Source: Monomorium pharaonis (Eukaryota > Arthropoda > Insecta > Hymenoptera > Formicidae). Taken from it: a stretch of 64,000 nucleotides of DNA. A program made the translations under genes and the position numbers. The stretch is taken from contig NC_050474.1 in the NCBI RefSeq assembly GCF_013373865.1, forward strand, positions 16,994,042-17,058,041. The letters are read 5' to 3'. Positions 1-13,103 of the stretch are shown in pieces. Under the pieces are notes generated by a model. It worked only from the letters and a program-made list of their open reading frames with translations. It had not been told where the DNA came from and did no database searches. The first letter of the stretch is position 1. Every line of letters begins with the position of its first letter.

Positions 1-440
1 TTGTTTTCCCCCTTTGCTCTTCTCTCCCTCCTCATCCGTCTCTCCACCGTCTTCTTCATTCACCTTCTCAATTCCCCTCCCCCCCCCTCTTTATCATGTT
101 TTCTTTTTCCCTTGCTCCCTCCCTCCCCTCCCGCTCGCTCTATTTTGTAGCGGGTGTCTATCGATCGTGTCGGCTCTATAAATAGACTCGCGGCACGTCG
201 GCGATATTTAGCATTTCGCAACGGACTACTTGCACTGGCTGCGTGCAGCCTGCTTGTGACAAGTGGGCTGACACGGTGTCGGATCTCACGGCGAGGAAAA
301 GGTGACGGGGCCATCGTGGGATGATGCCTGGGAGCGTCACTGCTGTCCCCTTCCGCGACATTTATCGCCTTTCGTTCGACCACGATTCCATTCCGACAAT
401 GCGTCTCTTTATGACTGACGTGTTGACGAATAGCGAGCGA
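1..440. other. GC-richer segment at the left edge, no supported gene
   Basis: This stretch is clearly richer in G and C than the following 10 kb and begins with a pyrimidine-rich tract (about 1-140). It holds a TATAAATA box (see next entry). Short open frames exist on both strands, but they are low-complexity or arginine-rich and show no recognisable domain. It may be the regulatory edge of a gene lying to the left or a proximal promoter. Nothing more can be said without flanking sequence. Confidence 0.4.
177..184 (+). promoter_or_regulatory. Possible TATA box
   Basis: TATAAATA lies between GC-rich flanks (GGCTC before, GACTCGCGG after), as in a core promoter. I do not see a clear initiator 25-35 bp downstream, and no plausible coding exon follows within the next 1 kb. 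It could be chance or serve an unannotated transcript. Confidence 0.25.
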
Positions 441-809
441 TGACGAATGTCATTTCAAACTGCGAAAATGCGTATCATAGCTGGGGGCAAAAATTCCGGA
501 GCGAAACCCGATAACTTTTGCCACGACGATTGTGACAGGTAGAATAATAGATTATGATGATAATGATAATAACTAGAAATGATGAAAACTAAAAAAATGT
601 GCCTAAAATAAGAAATAAGAAATTTATGTACGACATAAGGATGCTTATTCAAATCAATCGAAGCTTGATTTTGACTATTTCATGAAAGAAATGATCGTGA
701 TCGAATTAAGATATGTTTTATGCAAATTTTTGTGTAAATAAATAGGATTTCTAATTACAAACAAATATTTTGATCAATCAGAACGTTAAGATATAGACAG
801 TCAAGGATC

Positions 810-1378
810 TGTCATTTAGATAAAGAAATTGCTTTATCCTATTTTTATCTAGATTATTGAATATATTATCTTAATTAATTAAGCAGTAAAAAAATTGTGT
901 TAAAGTTATAGAATAAGCTCAACATTTTTTCCTGTTTTTTCTTTCAATTTTAAGAGATAAATTTTGTCACTGATAATAAGGAACATATTTATTGTGTAAA
1001 ATTAAAAATACGTGCACATTATGTCACTTTCTTTTATTTATTCTAATAATTTAACACCTCACTGAAATTAACGCAATAGCAACATGTTAAAGTAACAAGC
1101 AAATGAGTTAAATTTTAATATAAAAATTTTAACAAGGACCAATCTTAACACAAATACAAAATGTTTTTTACTGTGTATGTTACTTAATATAATATATTGT
1201 CTTAATTTTTATCTCTGGTAAAGAAAATGTTATTTTTCCAAATTATTTACATAATATTTTCTTAGATAATTTTAAGAAGATAAAATTTTTTAAATTTAAG
1301 ATAAAGATTAAGATAATATGTATTTCAGTAATCTAAATAAAAATCAGATAAAGCAATGATTCATTTTACCTAAATAAT
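810..1378. repeat. Foldback element (~570 bp)
   Basis: The left end (about 813-880, TCATTTAGATAAAG, then TTGCTTTATC, TTTTTATCTAGATTA, ATATTATCTTAA) recurs in reverse complement at about 1290-1378. The interior (918-1140) is also related to 56305-56640. It looks like a non-autonomous DNA element. Exact ends and a target duplication were not determined. Confidence 0.6.
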
Positions 1379-2150
1379 GATAAACATTAGATAAAATTAC
1401 AGTAAGATTTTTGGTTAATATTTTCAGATTGAATTACACATATTTATTCGTCCAATTCTTTTTTTTTTTTATCGCACGATTGAATTGCAAATAGAAGCAA
1501 TTTTGTTGAATTATAAAAATAAGTTTTCAAATTTTGAATTACTCTTCAATCTCTCTGGTACACGAGTGTTGTGTAAGGAAAACGTTTTCCAGACAAGTCG
1601 TCAAATAAAAATTCGACCTTCGCAATTTGAACGATTCGTCGAAATTTTATGGAAAAACCAATCCATTTAATGCCGACGAGTTTTTGCTACGTAATGAATT
1701 ATTGATTGTGTTTTTAAGAAGTGGTTCCAATATTCATAGGTTCGCAAAGAGCGATTTCGTTGTATAATTCATCCATCAAATTCTCGCTCGACTATCCCCG
1801 TGTCGTCTGTGTTTTACTCGCGCTCGCTCCTCCGCTCAGTGTCTCTCCCGTAATCTTGCCCGTAATCTTCTTCGTTTTCGAGAGGCCGGCCGCGCATCTC
1901 CGCTTTCATCTTATTCGCCGCACGGATTTCTGGATTACCGATTTATTACCGTCTCGTTACCCGGGAGATCAATTAAGCTGTACATCACACGCTCGTATCA
2001 CCCTTCGTCAGATCGTGCGCCATTTCAGCCGTATCATTTCTTTTCTGAACGTTAGACAGATTTAATTGAAAAAAAGATTCTCCTAAAATGTATAAGCATC
2101 TTTGCTGTTTTAATTAAATTTGAAGAGAGTCTCAAACAATGAAGGAATCT

Positions 2151-2760
2151 ACACTGGAAAAAGTATTCGACTGCATTGTTTAGAATTTTGGTAGACAACT
2201 GTGCTTGGTTGGAAAATTAACGAATCAAAATTCTTGTGAGAACCGCCAGGTGGTATGATTAATTCTGTCCTATTAAATCTATCAGAATTACTTATTAATA
2301 CTAAATTTGTATCATGTGCATACGAGTGCTTCTGATTAACGTTTACAAAAATATTTGTGCAAGTTAACTGAAGAGGTGTTTCTTATAGAGTTTAGGTCCT
2401 TTTTATACCTTTATATTAATTTTCAAAATACAATAGAAATGTATAACATTAAAAATAACATCTTTCATTTACATTAAACTTAATGAATTATTATTTAAAT
2501 TATTATAATGAATTATTTCATTAGAATATAAATAAAAAATCTCATACTGCATTTTTTGTCTTATTTCATATGGTTTTATAATTATGAAAAATTGAACTTT
2601 TGCGTCCAACTAGAAGTTTTATTATCTAATTAGAAAATGCTTGGTTATAATCAAATATATCAACATATCAAATATAGATAATCAGAAATTCTGTTTAATT
2701 TTAAATAAATAAAGTCTCAAATATATTTTGTTGATTTGATCATAACACTTTTCTCAGTGT
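2151..2760. mobile_element. MITE-like element, ACACTG termini
   Basis: The left end ACACTGGAAAAAGTATT matches the reverse complement of the right end ACACTGAGAAAAGTGTT at 14 of 17 positions. The roughly 610 bp body is AT-rich and non-coding. The termini resemble those of 25565-25757 and 37366-37601 (CACTGAAAA class), suggesting a shared transposase source. Confidence 0.5.
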
Positions 2761-2777
2761 AGAAAATAAAAATAATG

Positions 2778-2933
2778 CCCAGGAAAAATCTTTATATCAA
2801 GGATGAAATTGTAGATCGAATTACATCAGAGCAGATCTAATTTTACCAATCGGATTGTAAAATTAGACCCGTTCTGATATAATTTGATCCTTCCGATATA
2901 ATTTGATCTATTTGATATAAAGATTTTTTCTCT
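2778..2933. repeat. Short foldback repeat
   Basis: A near-perfect hairpin. The left arm has AAAAATCTTTATATCAA, then GATC and CAGATCTAATTTTAC. The right arm carries their reverse complements, with a loop around 2846-2857 (CAATCGGATT). The right arm additionally duplicates a GATATAATTTGATC motif. It directly abuts the preceding element. Confidence 0.6.
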
Positions 2934-4800
2934 GATTATCTAAAACAGACTTATTCTCGTTCAATTGTCTTTAAGTTTTTGGTTTTCCATATTTCCGACA
3001 CTTTTCACACCGACTTATCTCTTCAAGGGGATACAGCGACAGGGTTCAACGGATTTGCGAGAGATCACTGCTAGACGTAGATGTCATCGGGGAAAGTACA
3101 GACAGAAGTGTACAGAAGTCGAGGCAACTCCGTAGAAATGCATACTAAGCGACTAAGCGACACGGCTGCGATTAAGGCCGGCATTCTTTTTCGAGGGTAC
3201 GAGACTGGAAACTTTGCGTCGATAAGGGGTTCGCTCGCAGTCTCCGAGTAGAACGTATTTAATGATGTCAGACTCAGTTGGTTGTATTGTGTTAGGAGTA
3301 TTCCGACATTAATGACGACAGCCGCGAGTTCCGCGATTTCATAAGGAAGTTGTTTTATGGAGTTATAATTGGGATTTATTTCAATTAAAGAGAGATTGTA
3401 CAATCTGAAAGAACCAAAAGTTATTTTTCGAGAATTAAAAAAAATTAATGAGTCAAATATAAAATCAAATAAATAAAATAAAATTTTTCTTATTAAATGT
3501 AGATGTTTTTATTTATATTTAAGGGAAATTTTTATGCAAATTTATTATGAATAATAATTGCAGCAGCTATCAGCGTGGATTATGCTTATTGAAACGTTTG
3601 CAGTGCTTATCGTAACATTTTATAAAATGTAGAACACGAAAATGCTTTCAGAATCGTAAAGAGAAGATTTAAATCTTCACGTACAATTTTTTTTATTTGT
3701 GCATTTAGAAAAAAGATGATATTTAAAATTATTAAGTATTTGTTACTTAGAATGTTATTAATACAAATATTATTTATAAAAAATTTATAAAAAACGACAC
3801 TGCACAAAGAATCGATAAAAATGAAAGCAATAATAAGATTTCTTACAAAAATAGATTAAATATTTTAGTTTTGTTTAAAGAAATACAAGAGTGTTTTGCA
3901 AAATTATATATAATAAGGTACGCACAACATACAACCCTTTCGCATATAAACTGCATTATTGAAAATCTATAACACATATAATGTAAATTATAGATTAGTG
4001 ATAAAACTATAATCAATTTATCGAATAGTTACTTTAATTTTGAAAACTTTGAAAAAAATGTTCTAGTTTCTACGGCTGCATTAGCAAAATCTGCTATTAT
4101 CTACTTTTGCATAACTTGAAATGCATACAATTGAGTAAAATAACAAAAAAAAAAAGAGAAATTTTCTGGTGCATATATATTTATGTAATAATTGTAAGTT
4201 TAGAAAGAGTGAGAAAGTATGTGTAACTGAAAAATGTATCTTGAAAAAGATTTGAAATGCTGAAAGGTAAAAATGCCTCATATGGTGGCTATTGTGTATT
4301 AGCATATTAACACTACTGACGGGTACTAATCAAATGATTCCATAAGTAATCGTTAGAATTCTTTATCTAATAACTATAAATATAAATATTACGTATGGCC
4401 ATAATACCTACAAGAATCGTAACATATTTTCTCCCGTACTTTTTCTAGAATATAAACATTTTTCTGTGTTACATTCTTCGATACAACATGATCTCCAATT
4501 GGGCATTTATATCTGACAATCTGGCACGTTCGCGTATATTTCTACCCTCGCACGATCACGATCATGACTCGAATGTTTATGCCGAACTTACCTCCGAAAA
4601 TTCTTCTTCACGAAACCACGTTTATCATACAGATAACAGTTGAATTGATCATGCTATAACAGATATTTCAAAACTTTTCCATTTATATATGAAATATAAT
4701 TTGCCATTATGTGAAAGATGTGATGTATGAAAGATCCAAATTATTTTATTCATAATAAATCTTATGCCTCGATTAATTTAGTGTGCTAAAGAGTAAGTAT

Positions 4801-4970
4801 CCATGTAGCACAGAAATTTGTTGCAACATTGTAGTACAATGTTGCAGAGATATTTTAAAGAAGTACGTAAGCAATATGTTGTGCCAATCAAAATTCGACC
4901 TAATAAAATTTTTCTGGCGATTGATTCGAACTCAAAATACGTTAAAAAGTTGTATCTTTCTTTTGCATTA
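4801..4970. repeat. Fragment of the CCATATAGCAC / TTGCAACATTGC repeat family
   Basis: The left end CCATGTAGCACAG, followed by TTGTTGCAACATTG and ACAATGTTGCAG, matches the left end of the 46431-47519 element. The right end is not clear, so this is probably a truncated copy. Confidence 0.4.
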
Positions 4971-5000
4971 AAATTAATGTAGAATTGTTAAACTATATCT

Positions 5001-5103
5001 CAGCAAACATCAAATAAAACATAGAGGTAATGTTATATAACATAGATATAACTCACGTTTGTGTTATATAACATTACATTTATGTTATATTTAGTATTTG
5101 CTG
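5001..5103. mobile_element. 103-bp palindromic MITE
   Basis: The ends CAGCAAACATCAAATA and TATTTAGTATTTGCTG are inverted repeats, and both arms continue through AACATA and TAATGTTATATAACA. Nearly the whole element is one hairpin. No coding capacity. Confidence 0.65.
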
Positions 5104-7184
5104 GATACTGTTGTAAGGGATTATTTTCATACCTTGAGACAGCTTTACTTATTTTTCGCAGCAAGATTTCGAACTGTCATGTCAATTCGATGTTGCGGTT
5201 GATTACTTCCGACCGAATCTGACCCCCAATCTTTTAAAGTTCAATACCTAAGAAGAAACTATCGAAAGAAGGGAGGAGAGGGGAGAGCTAGTGGACGAAA
5301 GACGCGGGCTAACGTAATCCTCTTTTCTTATTGATTGGCACACAGTTCGTTGCCATAGTTACCAAAAGGTTGCTACAATCCTTTCATCAAGTGCCATTTA
5401 TTGGACGAGCATTACTCGTCTGAGCTTATAAGCTCATAGTGATATTAGGAGAGCGTTGCAAACAGCGCTCGTAACGGACGAGCAAATTGCTCAAATAGCG
5501 GACGAGCTTCAGCCCGGCATTCCGCCGAGTCCGACAGCTTTACGCAAATTTTAAGCAAGTTGCGCGTGAATAAACGCTGGACGTGTATACCATCGACGGC
5601 ATGCCGAAAATGCATTTGTTTGCATACAACTTTGCATTCGTTCTATCGACAATATCGTAACGCACGCCGGTGGAATGCGAACTCTATTTTCCCCACAAAT
5701 CCCAAACGCGAAATTTATTCACTCTCGGCAAGTTGTCCTCGCCCGTTGCCGAATGTTGCGAGCACGACGTGCGTTGGCTGCTGTCAAAGTCGGCTATTCC
5801 CCGGGCTATGGACCACAGGTTGCCTGTCGAGGATACAAGTTAAATGAAAAAGTTTTGATCCCCTTACGGGCCGATATCGAAAAATTTAATCTTTAATATC
5901 ATTGGCGGATAAAATCCGTGTACAATTGCAGGCAGAAATATTTTTCAAGTCAAAAGTACAATCAAATAAGAATTATTTTATTATAAATCAGTGGTGAAAT
6001 CGAAATCAAAAAGATTTCATAAAGAAATCTGTGTTACAGACATAATTTACTTACATGAAGAATTTTTATATGGTGTCGAGAAAATTGTATTCTCATTATT
6101 CAACGATAATTTTTATGAATCGCGAGGAGCAAAATATCGGATAGAAAATGAGTGTTTAAATTAAGAATTAGAATTTTTTATAAAGGGAATACCGATAAGA
6201 TACTTGGTCAATATCAATTTTGGATACCGAATGCTGACGCGATACTGATGCAGTACTGTTTGAATACCGGGATAACAGCAGTGGGTCAAGATTTGCATGT
6301 CAGTACGAACATGGTACTAAAAATTTATACCAGTAATACACTGAACCAGTACTACTGAACTGTTCAATCCACGATTTGACCCACTTTTAGATTCTTATAT
6401 TGGGCTGATGCGTTGTTTCTTTTTTTTAAATATTGATCCGGTACAGGGTCAGTATTGAAACGTGGATCTCATTTTGCGATACAGAATCAATATTTCGCCA
6501 GGTTTCAATATTGGTACAATGTATTTTATTCCCCTTTAGATTAAACAATCCCTTTAGATTCCTATGACCTAAAACAGTCACACATTCACAATATTTAAAT
6601 TCTATCTAATAAAAAATAATTTCTATTTATAAGATTTCTATTTATAAGATAATTTTTATTAGATAATAATAAATTGATTTGTGTGTTTCAAATAGAGAGG
6701 TCAGAAAATTACAACGAGACCTCCCTCATCATTTTTTCATACTTTACAAACAAAACTTTATCGATAGAGGCATGCAATATTTTCTATTGAATATCTAATG
6801 CAAGAGGTGGTTAGCGGGCCGTTATTGTCGATCGGGCTACGTTGCGGTTGAAATGTTTGTGCAGCTAGCTACAGGTTTGCGCGCAAACATATCTCGCGTC
6901 CGGACATGGGTACACAGTAGCGACGTCACGCGTCAGACGAAGTGGGGCGTCGGAATCAATCGAACAAGCGAATTACTGTTCGAATGATGCGTGCATTCAC
7001 GGACATTGTGTTACGCAAACACAATGTTACCGAGCCGTTACCTATATCAGTAGGTTCCTGGTACGAAAATAGCTGATTTTGCTTTCACATGTTGATAAAC
7101 ATTAATTAATATTCTGGATACATCTCATTTAGACTGGTATTATATTTTTGCAACTATATTTCCTCATATTCCTCATTCTTGTAC

Positions 7185-7290
7185 TTCTATCAGATGGTAC
7201 AGTAGTTTTCACAATACCGTTTCATGTTTTGTAATAATTAATGTATTTGCAATCAAAAATAAACGCCTGAGAAAAATTAGCCCTCAAAAC
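7185..7290 (+). repeat. Dispersed repeat, copy 1 (paired with 38580-38690)
   Basis: It shares an ordered series of words with 38580-38690: AGATGGTA, AGTTTT, TTTTGTAATAATTAATG, GCAAT, AAATAAACG and CTGA. Orientation is the same in both copies. Probably an old transposon fragment; no coding frame. Confidence 0.55.
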
Positions 7291-7676
7291 TTGTATAGTG
7301 GGCTGTATTTTTCTTTTCTGTTTCTTCAAAATAAATTATTTGTACAAAATATTTAATGTATAGGAAAATATATATAAAGATTCCTTGCCTTTCACTTCGG
7401 TGTAACATTTTTTTTGTTGGTTGTACAAAAACTCTATGCTGTTCCGCAAGATAGAACAGCGCGACTATACATATATAAAGATTAGATTAGGTTGAATTCG
7501 TTTTTTAGAAGTAGATTTTATATTTAAAGAACCACAAATGTAAGAAAGACTGTATTTTTATTCCTTTTCTTTTATTATCTAAGAGAGCATGTTTCAACAC
7601 AGTGCAGTGCTTAGTTTCGAGAAATAATGGAATGCTGCTTTAGAAGACTCATGTTGGTAAGATGAAAACAAACGGG

Positions 7677-7800
7677 AGATATATCTTAATAGTTTTTAGT
7701 TTTGTACAAAAATTAATTCAGGAATCTAATAATTCTTGCAAGAATTCTCATTTATTTTGAGCAGACACCTATTTTAATCTATCAGATTTTTAATTACTGT
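7677..7800 (+). repeat. Single arm of the hairpin family seen at 30686-30974
   Basis: AGTTTTGTACAAAAATTAATT, then GAATCTAATAATTCTTGCAA and GAGCAGACA, match one arm of the complete hairpin at 30686-30974. Only one arm is present, so this is a partial copy. Confidence 0.5.
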
Positions 7801-8692
7801 AACTAAATTTTTTTCTATGTATAAGTCGTACTAAAAACGCAATCAAATTTGTCTAATTATTAGAATGCGAGCCTTCTTTGTTTAGCTATTTTAATGAAAA
7901 TTATGGATTGTTTGTATTTCGCCAAACTGCCAGATTGGCACTGATTGGCACATCTATATTTCAGTTTAATTGAAGCAATTTTTGTTTTTGTTTACGATAT
8001 AAAAATCAAATTACTTTCAGCAGAAACAAAGGAGGGTGTTAAAAAAAGTGTCGACTTTGGCCCTTGCGGCGATACGTGAATAGATTTTGAAAAAGTATTG
8101 TTTACGTCTTCAAATGACGGAAAATACAATCCTTTATCCGACAAGTGATGGATTGCTAGAATGCCTTAAATAACGTAAACCAAAAACCTGCAATTTACTT
8201 TAAGGCGCTTCTTCTACATATGTGGTTGCACGTATAAGATAATGAGTCCTACAATGGGGGTTCTACCGATAATAGATAGTTTCAATCATTTTTATGCTTA
8301 TTCTTCCTTCTTTTTATTCTAATAATTAAAATATGTATTACAATATTGTTGTTGTTTGTTGTTTGTTTGTTTGCAATAATTATCGAGTCATTAATTTGTG
8401 CATAAACATTTCCGTTTGTAAGCAACAAATTTATAAGTTGATAACTCGATATAATTATTGTAAATATCGCAAAATAGTAGCAGACATTTTTATTTGTCTT
8501 AATATATCCCTTCTACCTCTTCACGAGCATTGATTTAGGTGATTTTAGACACCCTGTATATGTACTTTTTATATTTGCTACATATATGAACTGGAACATA
8601 GTTCATTAATTTTAATAGTTCGTTAATTCAATACGCGAGCTATTGTTCCGTCTTCTAAATTATTTACGCGATCGTGACTATGCGTATGTCTC

Positions 8693-8725
8693 TCACACAC
8701 ACACGCACACACACACACACACACA
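8693..8725. repeat. (AC)n microsatellite
   Basis: AC dinucleotide run with one G interruption. No associated gene. Confidence 0.9.
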
Positions 8726-9367
8726 GAATGTTAAATAATGTAGAAATACACCTATATACTTCTTACATTTGTGTTAATTTTAAAGGAAAAGCTGATGAGA
8801 TATTATAATATCTTTTCATTAGAATTTATTAGAAAATATTACAAGTGAGATAATTTGAATAACGCCTTCGAATTAATTTCTTTTTGCGTAGATTGCAATT
8901 TACCGCAGTTAAATGTAATAATTATTTTAGTCGGTGTAGACTAAATTATTCAGAGCAGCGCGGAACGACCTCGGATTGCCTGCGAAATAACTTTCAAAGC
9001 TGATTTCAAGTTTCGGACATCTTCCTTATTACGACCGCGGAGCTTTCCTTTGAGAGGACAACTGTCGCGATCGAAGTTTGTTTCAGATGACGAAAAACGT
9101 GCGCGTTACTTTGCGCAAACTTGTTTCATTTCAACGATCATAGTCACCGCCACTTTTTTCAGCTATTTTCTTCTCGGGTTTTCCCCCCGATGTTGCTTGA
9201 GATTAAAGTCTCCTTTGTAAGTCATTTTCGAAATATCCGTTTAAGATTCCGAGCCAATTGGCGCAGAAATTGTTCACGCGTTGATGCACGCGCCTCGCAT
9301 TCATCTTCGTTATACTCTCTGTGTTCGTTGTTCAACAATTGAGAATTTATAAAGCAGTGTGTTAAAC

Positions 9368-9422
<55 letters not shown>
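9368..9422. repeat. (GA)n microsatellite
   Basis: Near-perfect GA run of about 55 bp inside a GC-richer patch (8950-9530). GA runs of this type recur near the putative KCNQ promoter. Confidence 0.95.
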
Positions 9423-9426
<4 letters not shown>

Positions 9427-10863
9427 GCAAGGGTAAGCGGAAATTCAAATAAGAGCAAAATGAAAGCGCCGCGCGTGAACACGAATAATGGAAGTAACTA
9501 GCATTGTGCGAGTCGGCACAGAGTCGTTAAATTTCGTATAGAGACTGCAATGCTTCAGTGATTCAGCATTTCCTGATGCTAATCTGTATTAATATTTAAA
9601 CTTACTGTTGTTGTCTTTTTAATTTTAATTTGTATATGTATTAACATTTTTTATGTTTACTTTTTAATTCGTTATTTACCGTTATTCAATTTACAAAAGA
9701 GATCTAAATCTTTTTTGTCAATATCAAAATATTTACTGAAATAAAAGTTAACCTTCATGACTTTGTAATCCAACAAATACCTATATGAATAACATTAATA
9801 TGCAGAAATTTATTGATCCACACTCAGCATAAAATATTAATGAAGAACCTTGTTGAGACGTATAGTAATGTACAATGATGAAATATGAATATTTTCTCAA
9901 CTCATATGGATGTTGAATTTATATTGATCTTTCTTGATTGATTGTTCATATTGCTCCAACATTGAACAAAATAACATTGAACAAATTATTATATAAGATT
10001 ATTAATAAAATCCTAATTAGATAGAGTTAAGAATATCTTAATTTTATAAAAATTTAAAATTCTAATTTTTTTACATTATTAAAAAAATTAAATGAAATGA
10101 ACGTGACATGAAAATATTAATATAATTAGTTTTTAATGTTGCCCGGAGAATAATCTAAGTTTAAAGAATAACATTGATTCTTATAATTTAAAGTTAGTTT
10201 ATTTTAAAATACATTTTATATATCTAGATGTATATGTATATTTTAAAGGCAAAATAATTAATTTCAAACAATAAAAATTTCAATAAGCAATAATGTTTTT
10301 TAAATTTAGTTTTTTTCTCAACAATTAAAAAAAAATTTTTGTTTCTTGTGTGTCGAAAGTGATCTCTTTTCTGTCACTTTTTTGTGAGTAAATTTCAGCA
10401 TTTTAACATTATTGCACAGTTCTTGTCCTCTAAAAGATGGTATAAATCATGGCGAAAAACAGTTCAGAACGACTTTTTCAATACGTTTGATCAATTCAGC
10501 ACTTGCATGCGCGTATGATAACAATCTTGCGGCACGTGTATGATAACTTTCATGGAACTGACCGCTTCGTCGCTTTCGCGAACTTAGCCTAACCTAACCT
10601 TAGTTAACCTGTTAATTTGCGAGAACCCAAGGCATTCAAGGGATCACACATCAATGCACGGGTAACAAAAAATACGGTATGCAAAACAGGGGTAATGGCT
10701 TTTTGCACTCGTGCCGACTTTACGCCCTTATTACATAATGTACCATTATCTATTTCTACTTTATTCAATTTTTTAAACAATATATATAAAATCTACGTTA
10801 CGTTCGCACAATGAATAAATCATTGATGTAACATAAAACAATGTGCTTGAATGTTGAAGCGTA

Positions 10864-11086
10864 GTGTCTGCAAAACATTTAATAGATATTAGTTCTATGA
10901 TTATAAGACCTTTTTATAATGTCTTTTCGACATTGAACCCACAATCTGAAATGTTGCAATTTAACATATTTAATAAATATTTCAACATTTATATCTCATA
11001 TAGCATAAGGTACAATGTAACAGTAATATTGCAAAAACGTTGCAAAGTTATTGCAACATCGCTAGAATTTTTTGTGCTCTACGGAG
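10864..11086. repeat. Degenerate copy of the TTGCAACATTGC repeat family
   Basis: It contains GAAATGTTGCAA, GCAAAAACGTTGC and TTATTGCAACATCGC, and ends in TTTTTGTGCTCTACGG, close to the GTGCTATATGGG right end of 46431-47519. The left boundary is uncertain. Confidence 0.4.
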
Positions 11087-11943
11087 TGACGACACAAAGA
11101 TACATAAAGAAAATTTTATAATAAAAATTACTAAATAAATAGTAAGCCCAGAAGGAAGAAAGGAATAATGAAAATTTTTACTATGTTTTTTTACCAAATT
11201 ATCATGGTATTTATATTACTTATGGTATAATTATTTGAAATTTTTTTTATGGTTTGCAGCTATCGTAGATAATAATTTTTACTACAAATTTTCTCCGTAT
11301 AGTTTTGTTTTATAATTTTACACTTGCATTCTCTCTTGAAAAAATGGCAAATTTTGTAGCAGTCACATTTGGCTGTTCTTCGAACTTCTCAAAATTAGTA
11401 TTTCGAGTCCAGCTGCGTATTTTAGTGACAGATTACTTATTAATCTTTTTAAGCGCGCGAAATTATTTCAATAAGCCATGGAATAGAAAAAATATCGCAA
11501 GGGAAAAATGGCCGACCCGGTCGGCGAGCAGGTGCGGGTACCTGCTGGACGAAAAGCGATAGAGTGAGAGGGGGGGGGGGAGGGAAAGTAAGAAAGGGAG
11601 CGATCCCCGCGGTCGCGAGCGAGGAGAAAAACGCGAGGGGGAGAGAGGGGGAGTCCCTCATAAACTGTGCAGAAGCGCCAGGCCGCCCCTGCTCGGGGCT
11701 TGCGGAGGGTGGCAGAACTACCAGGGTGGCGGAACTACGCGGGTGGCGGGCAAAGAGCTACAGTTGGTTGCGGGCTGTCGCCCTGAAAGCAAGCAAGCAC
11801 GCGCGCGCTTCCGTAGGACCCGGGTCACGGCACGCCGCGACCCTCGTGATCGCGCGCGTAACGAGTCGCGTGTGTATCGAGCGGGTAATTGCGCTCGGGT
11901 CTCGGCCGCCGCGCGAGAGAGATCGGCCGAGCGATCGTCGCGG

Positions 11944-11952
11944 TCAGTCAGT
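11944..11952 (+). promoter_or_regulatory. Tandem initiator-like TCAGTCAGT
   Basis: Two overlapping TCAGT motifs in CpG-rich DNA match the arthropod Inr core. There is no TATA box 25-35 bp upstream, which would fit a TATA-less promoter. Weak evidence on its own. Confidence 0.25.
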
Positions 11953-13060
11953 CCGCCAAGGTCTCTCGGTCGCGGACACGCGACACAGTGACAGGCAGTG
12001 ACAGGCAGGCACGCTCCGCTCTTCAATCAAGATACTGATTTATTTCTGATAGCGCCAGTCGATAGTTTTCCTCATTCGCGTTCCTCGCGCTCGCACGAGG
12101 CGACTCTTCGGCCACGCGATTCGCCGAGGAAATCTCGACCAAATGGGGTTCGTTGGGGTAGGAGAAGGAGGGGGAGGCGCTACGTGATAATTGCCTGCTC
12201 CGAATGGCCGCGGTAAATTGAATCGTGCGACCGTGTGCATGTGTGTTTAAATATCATAACGTTTGATAATTCATTGTCTCGGCGAGGGAAGAGGGGGTAG
12301 AGAGAAAGTTCGAGGGTTTCCCGGTGAGTTTGGATTAATTGAGGAGATCTCGAGAAAACTCGTTCCGCGAATGTGACCTCATATCCGCGACGATGATGAA
12401 CGCGTAGATTAATTGTGATAGACGATTAGAGAATCCGGAAATATCAATATACAACACAACAGCGGAAGTGATGCGCGAGAGGAATCCGGCGGGGATCCAA
12501 GACGGACGAGTCCTAACTGCGAAGAAGGAGAATGATAAGCGAAATCCCGGGTATTCCGAGAGACCGTGGTATCGCGCGAAGAGGAGAAATCTTCTCAAGG
12601 GAACCGAGATACTGGCACATCGCGCACGAAAGTCGCGATCGGAGCGATCCTCTTGAACTCGCGAGGAAGGGAAATTATCTTTTCTTTAACTCCCGGCCAA
12701 GTTGGCGGTATATACGTGCACGTGCACGTGTCTGGCACCTTGCGTACCTGAAACAGTTTCCGGACTGTTTCGTTGAGCGCGCGCAAGTAAGTCGTTCCAG
12801 TTAATCGCACTTTAACTCGAGCTACGGTGAAGGATTGACGGGGATCATGAATGCGGCGTGCGAGAAGTGACTTCACTCGCGCCGTCGATCGTAACGTCGA
12901 ACACGAGTAAGGTCTTTTTTCTCTTTGGCCTTTGGATTTTCAGATTTGCTGTTGAATCGCAGTATCATTTTTTCAAGAAAACGTCCAATACCGGATTTTA
13001 TAAAGTCCAAAACTGTGTTGTCAATTTGGGTAGGTCATCAGCGGATGATCTGAGGGACGA

Positions 13061-13103
13061 AAGAGAGAGAGAGAGAAAGAGAGAGAGGAGAGAGAGAGAG
13101 AGG
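13061..13103. repeat. (GA)n microsatellite
   Basis: GA-rich run within the putative leader region. On the opposite strand it yields Ser/Leu-rich open frames that should not be read as genes. Confidence 0.9.

Larger units (their letters stand above)
441..11499. other. AT-rich upstream DNA, no supported gene
   Basis: About 11 kb of mostly AT-rich sequence. I found no credible coding exon; the open frames are short and without recognisable domains. It contains inverted-repeat elements, dispersed-repeat copies and microsatellites, listed separately. Moderately GC-richer patches without coding signature occur near 1740-2010, 5160-5900, 6800-7040 and 8950-9530 and might be regulatory. Confidence 0.55.

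Noticed and set aside
5560..5896. Two overlapping plus-strand frames of 73-95 codons
   Set aside because: No domain, no splice evidence, and both frames are open in the same moderately GC-rich patch.
10586..10600. CCTAACCTAACC resembling the arthropod telomere repeat (TTAGG)n
   Set aside because: Only about two and a half units; this word is common by chance in insect DNA and gives no evidence of an interstitial telomere.
11564..12026. Several overlapping frames of 80-145 codons on both strands
   Set aside because: All are open simultaneously because of high CpG content; they are Arg/Ser/Ala-rich without domains.
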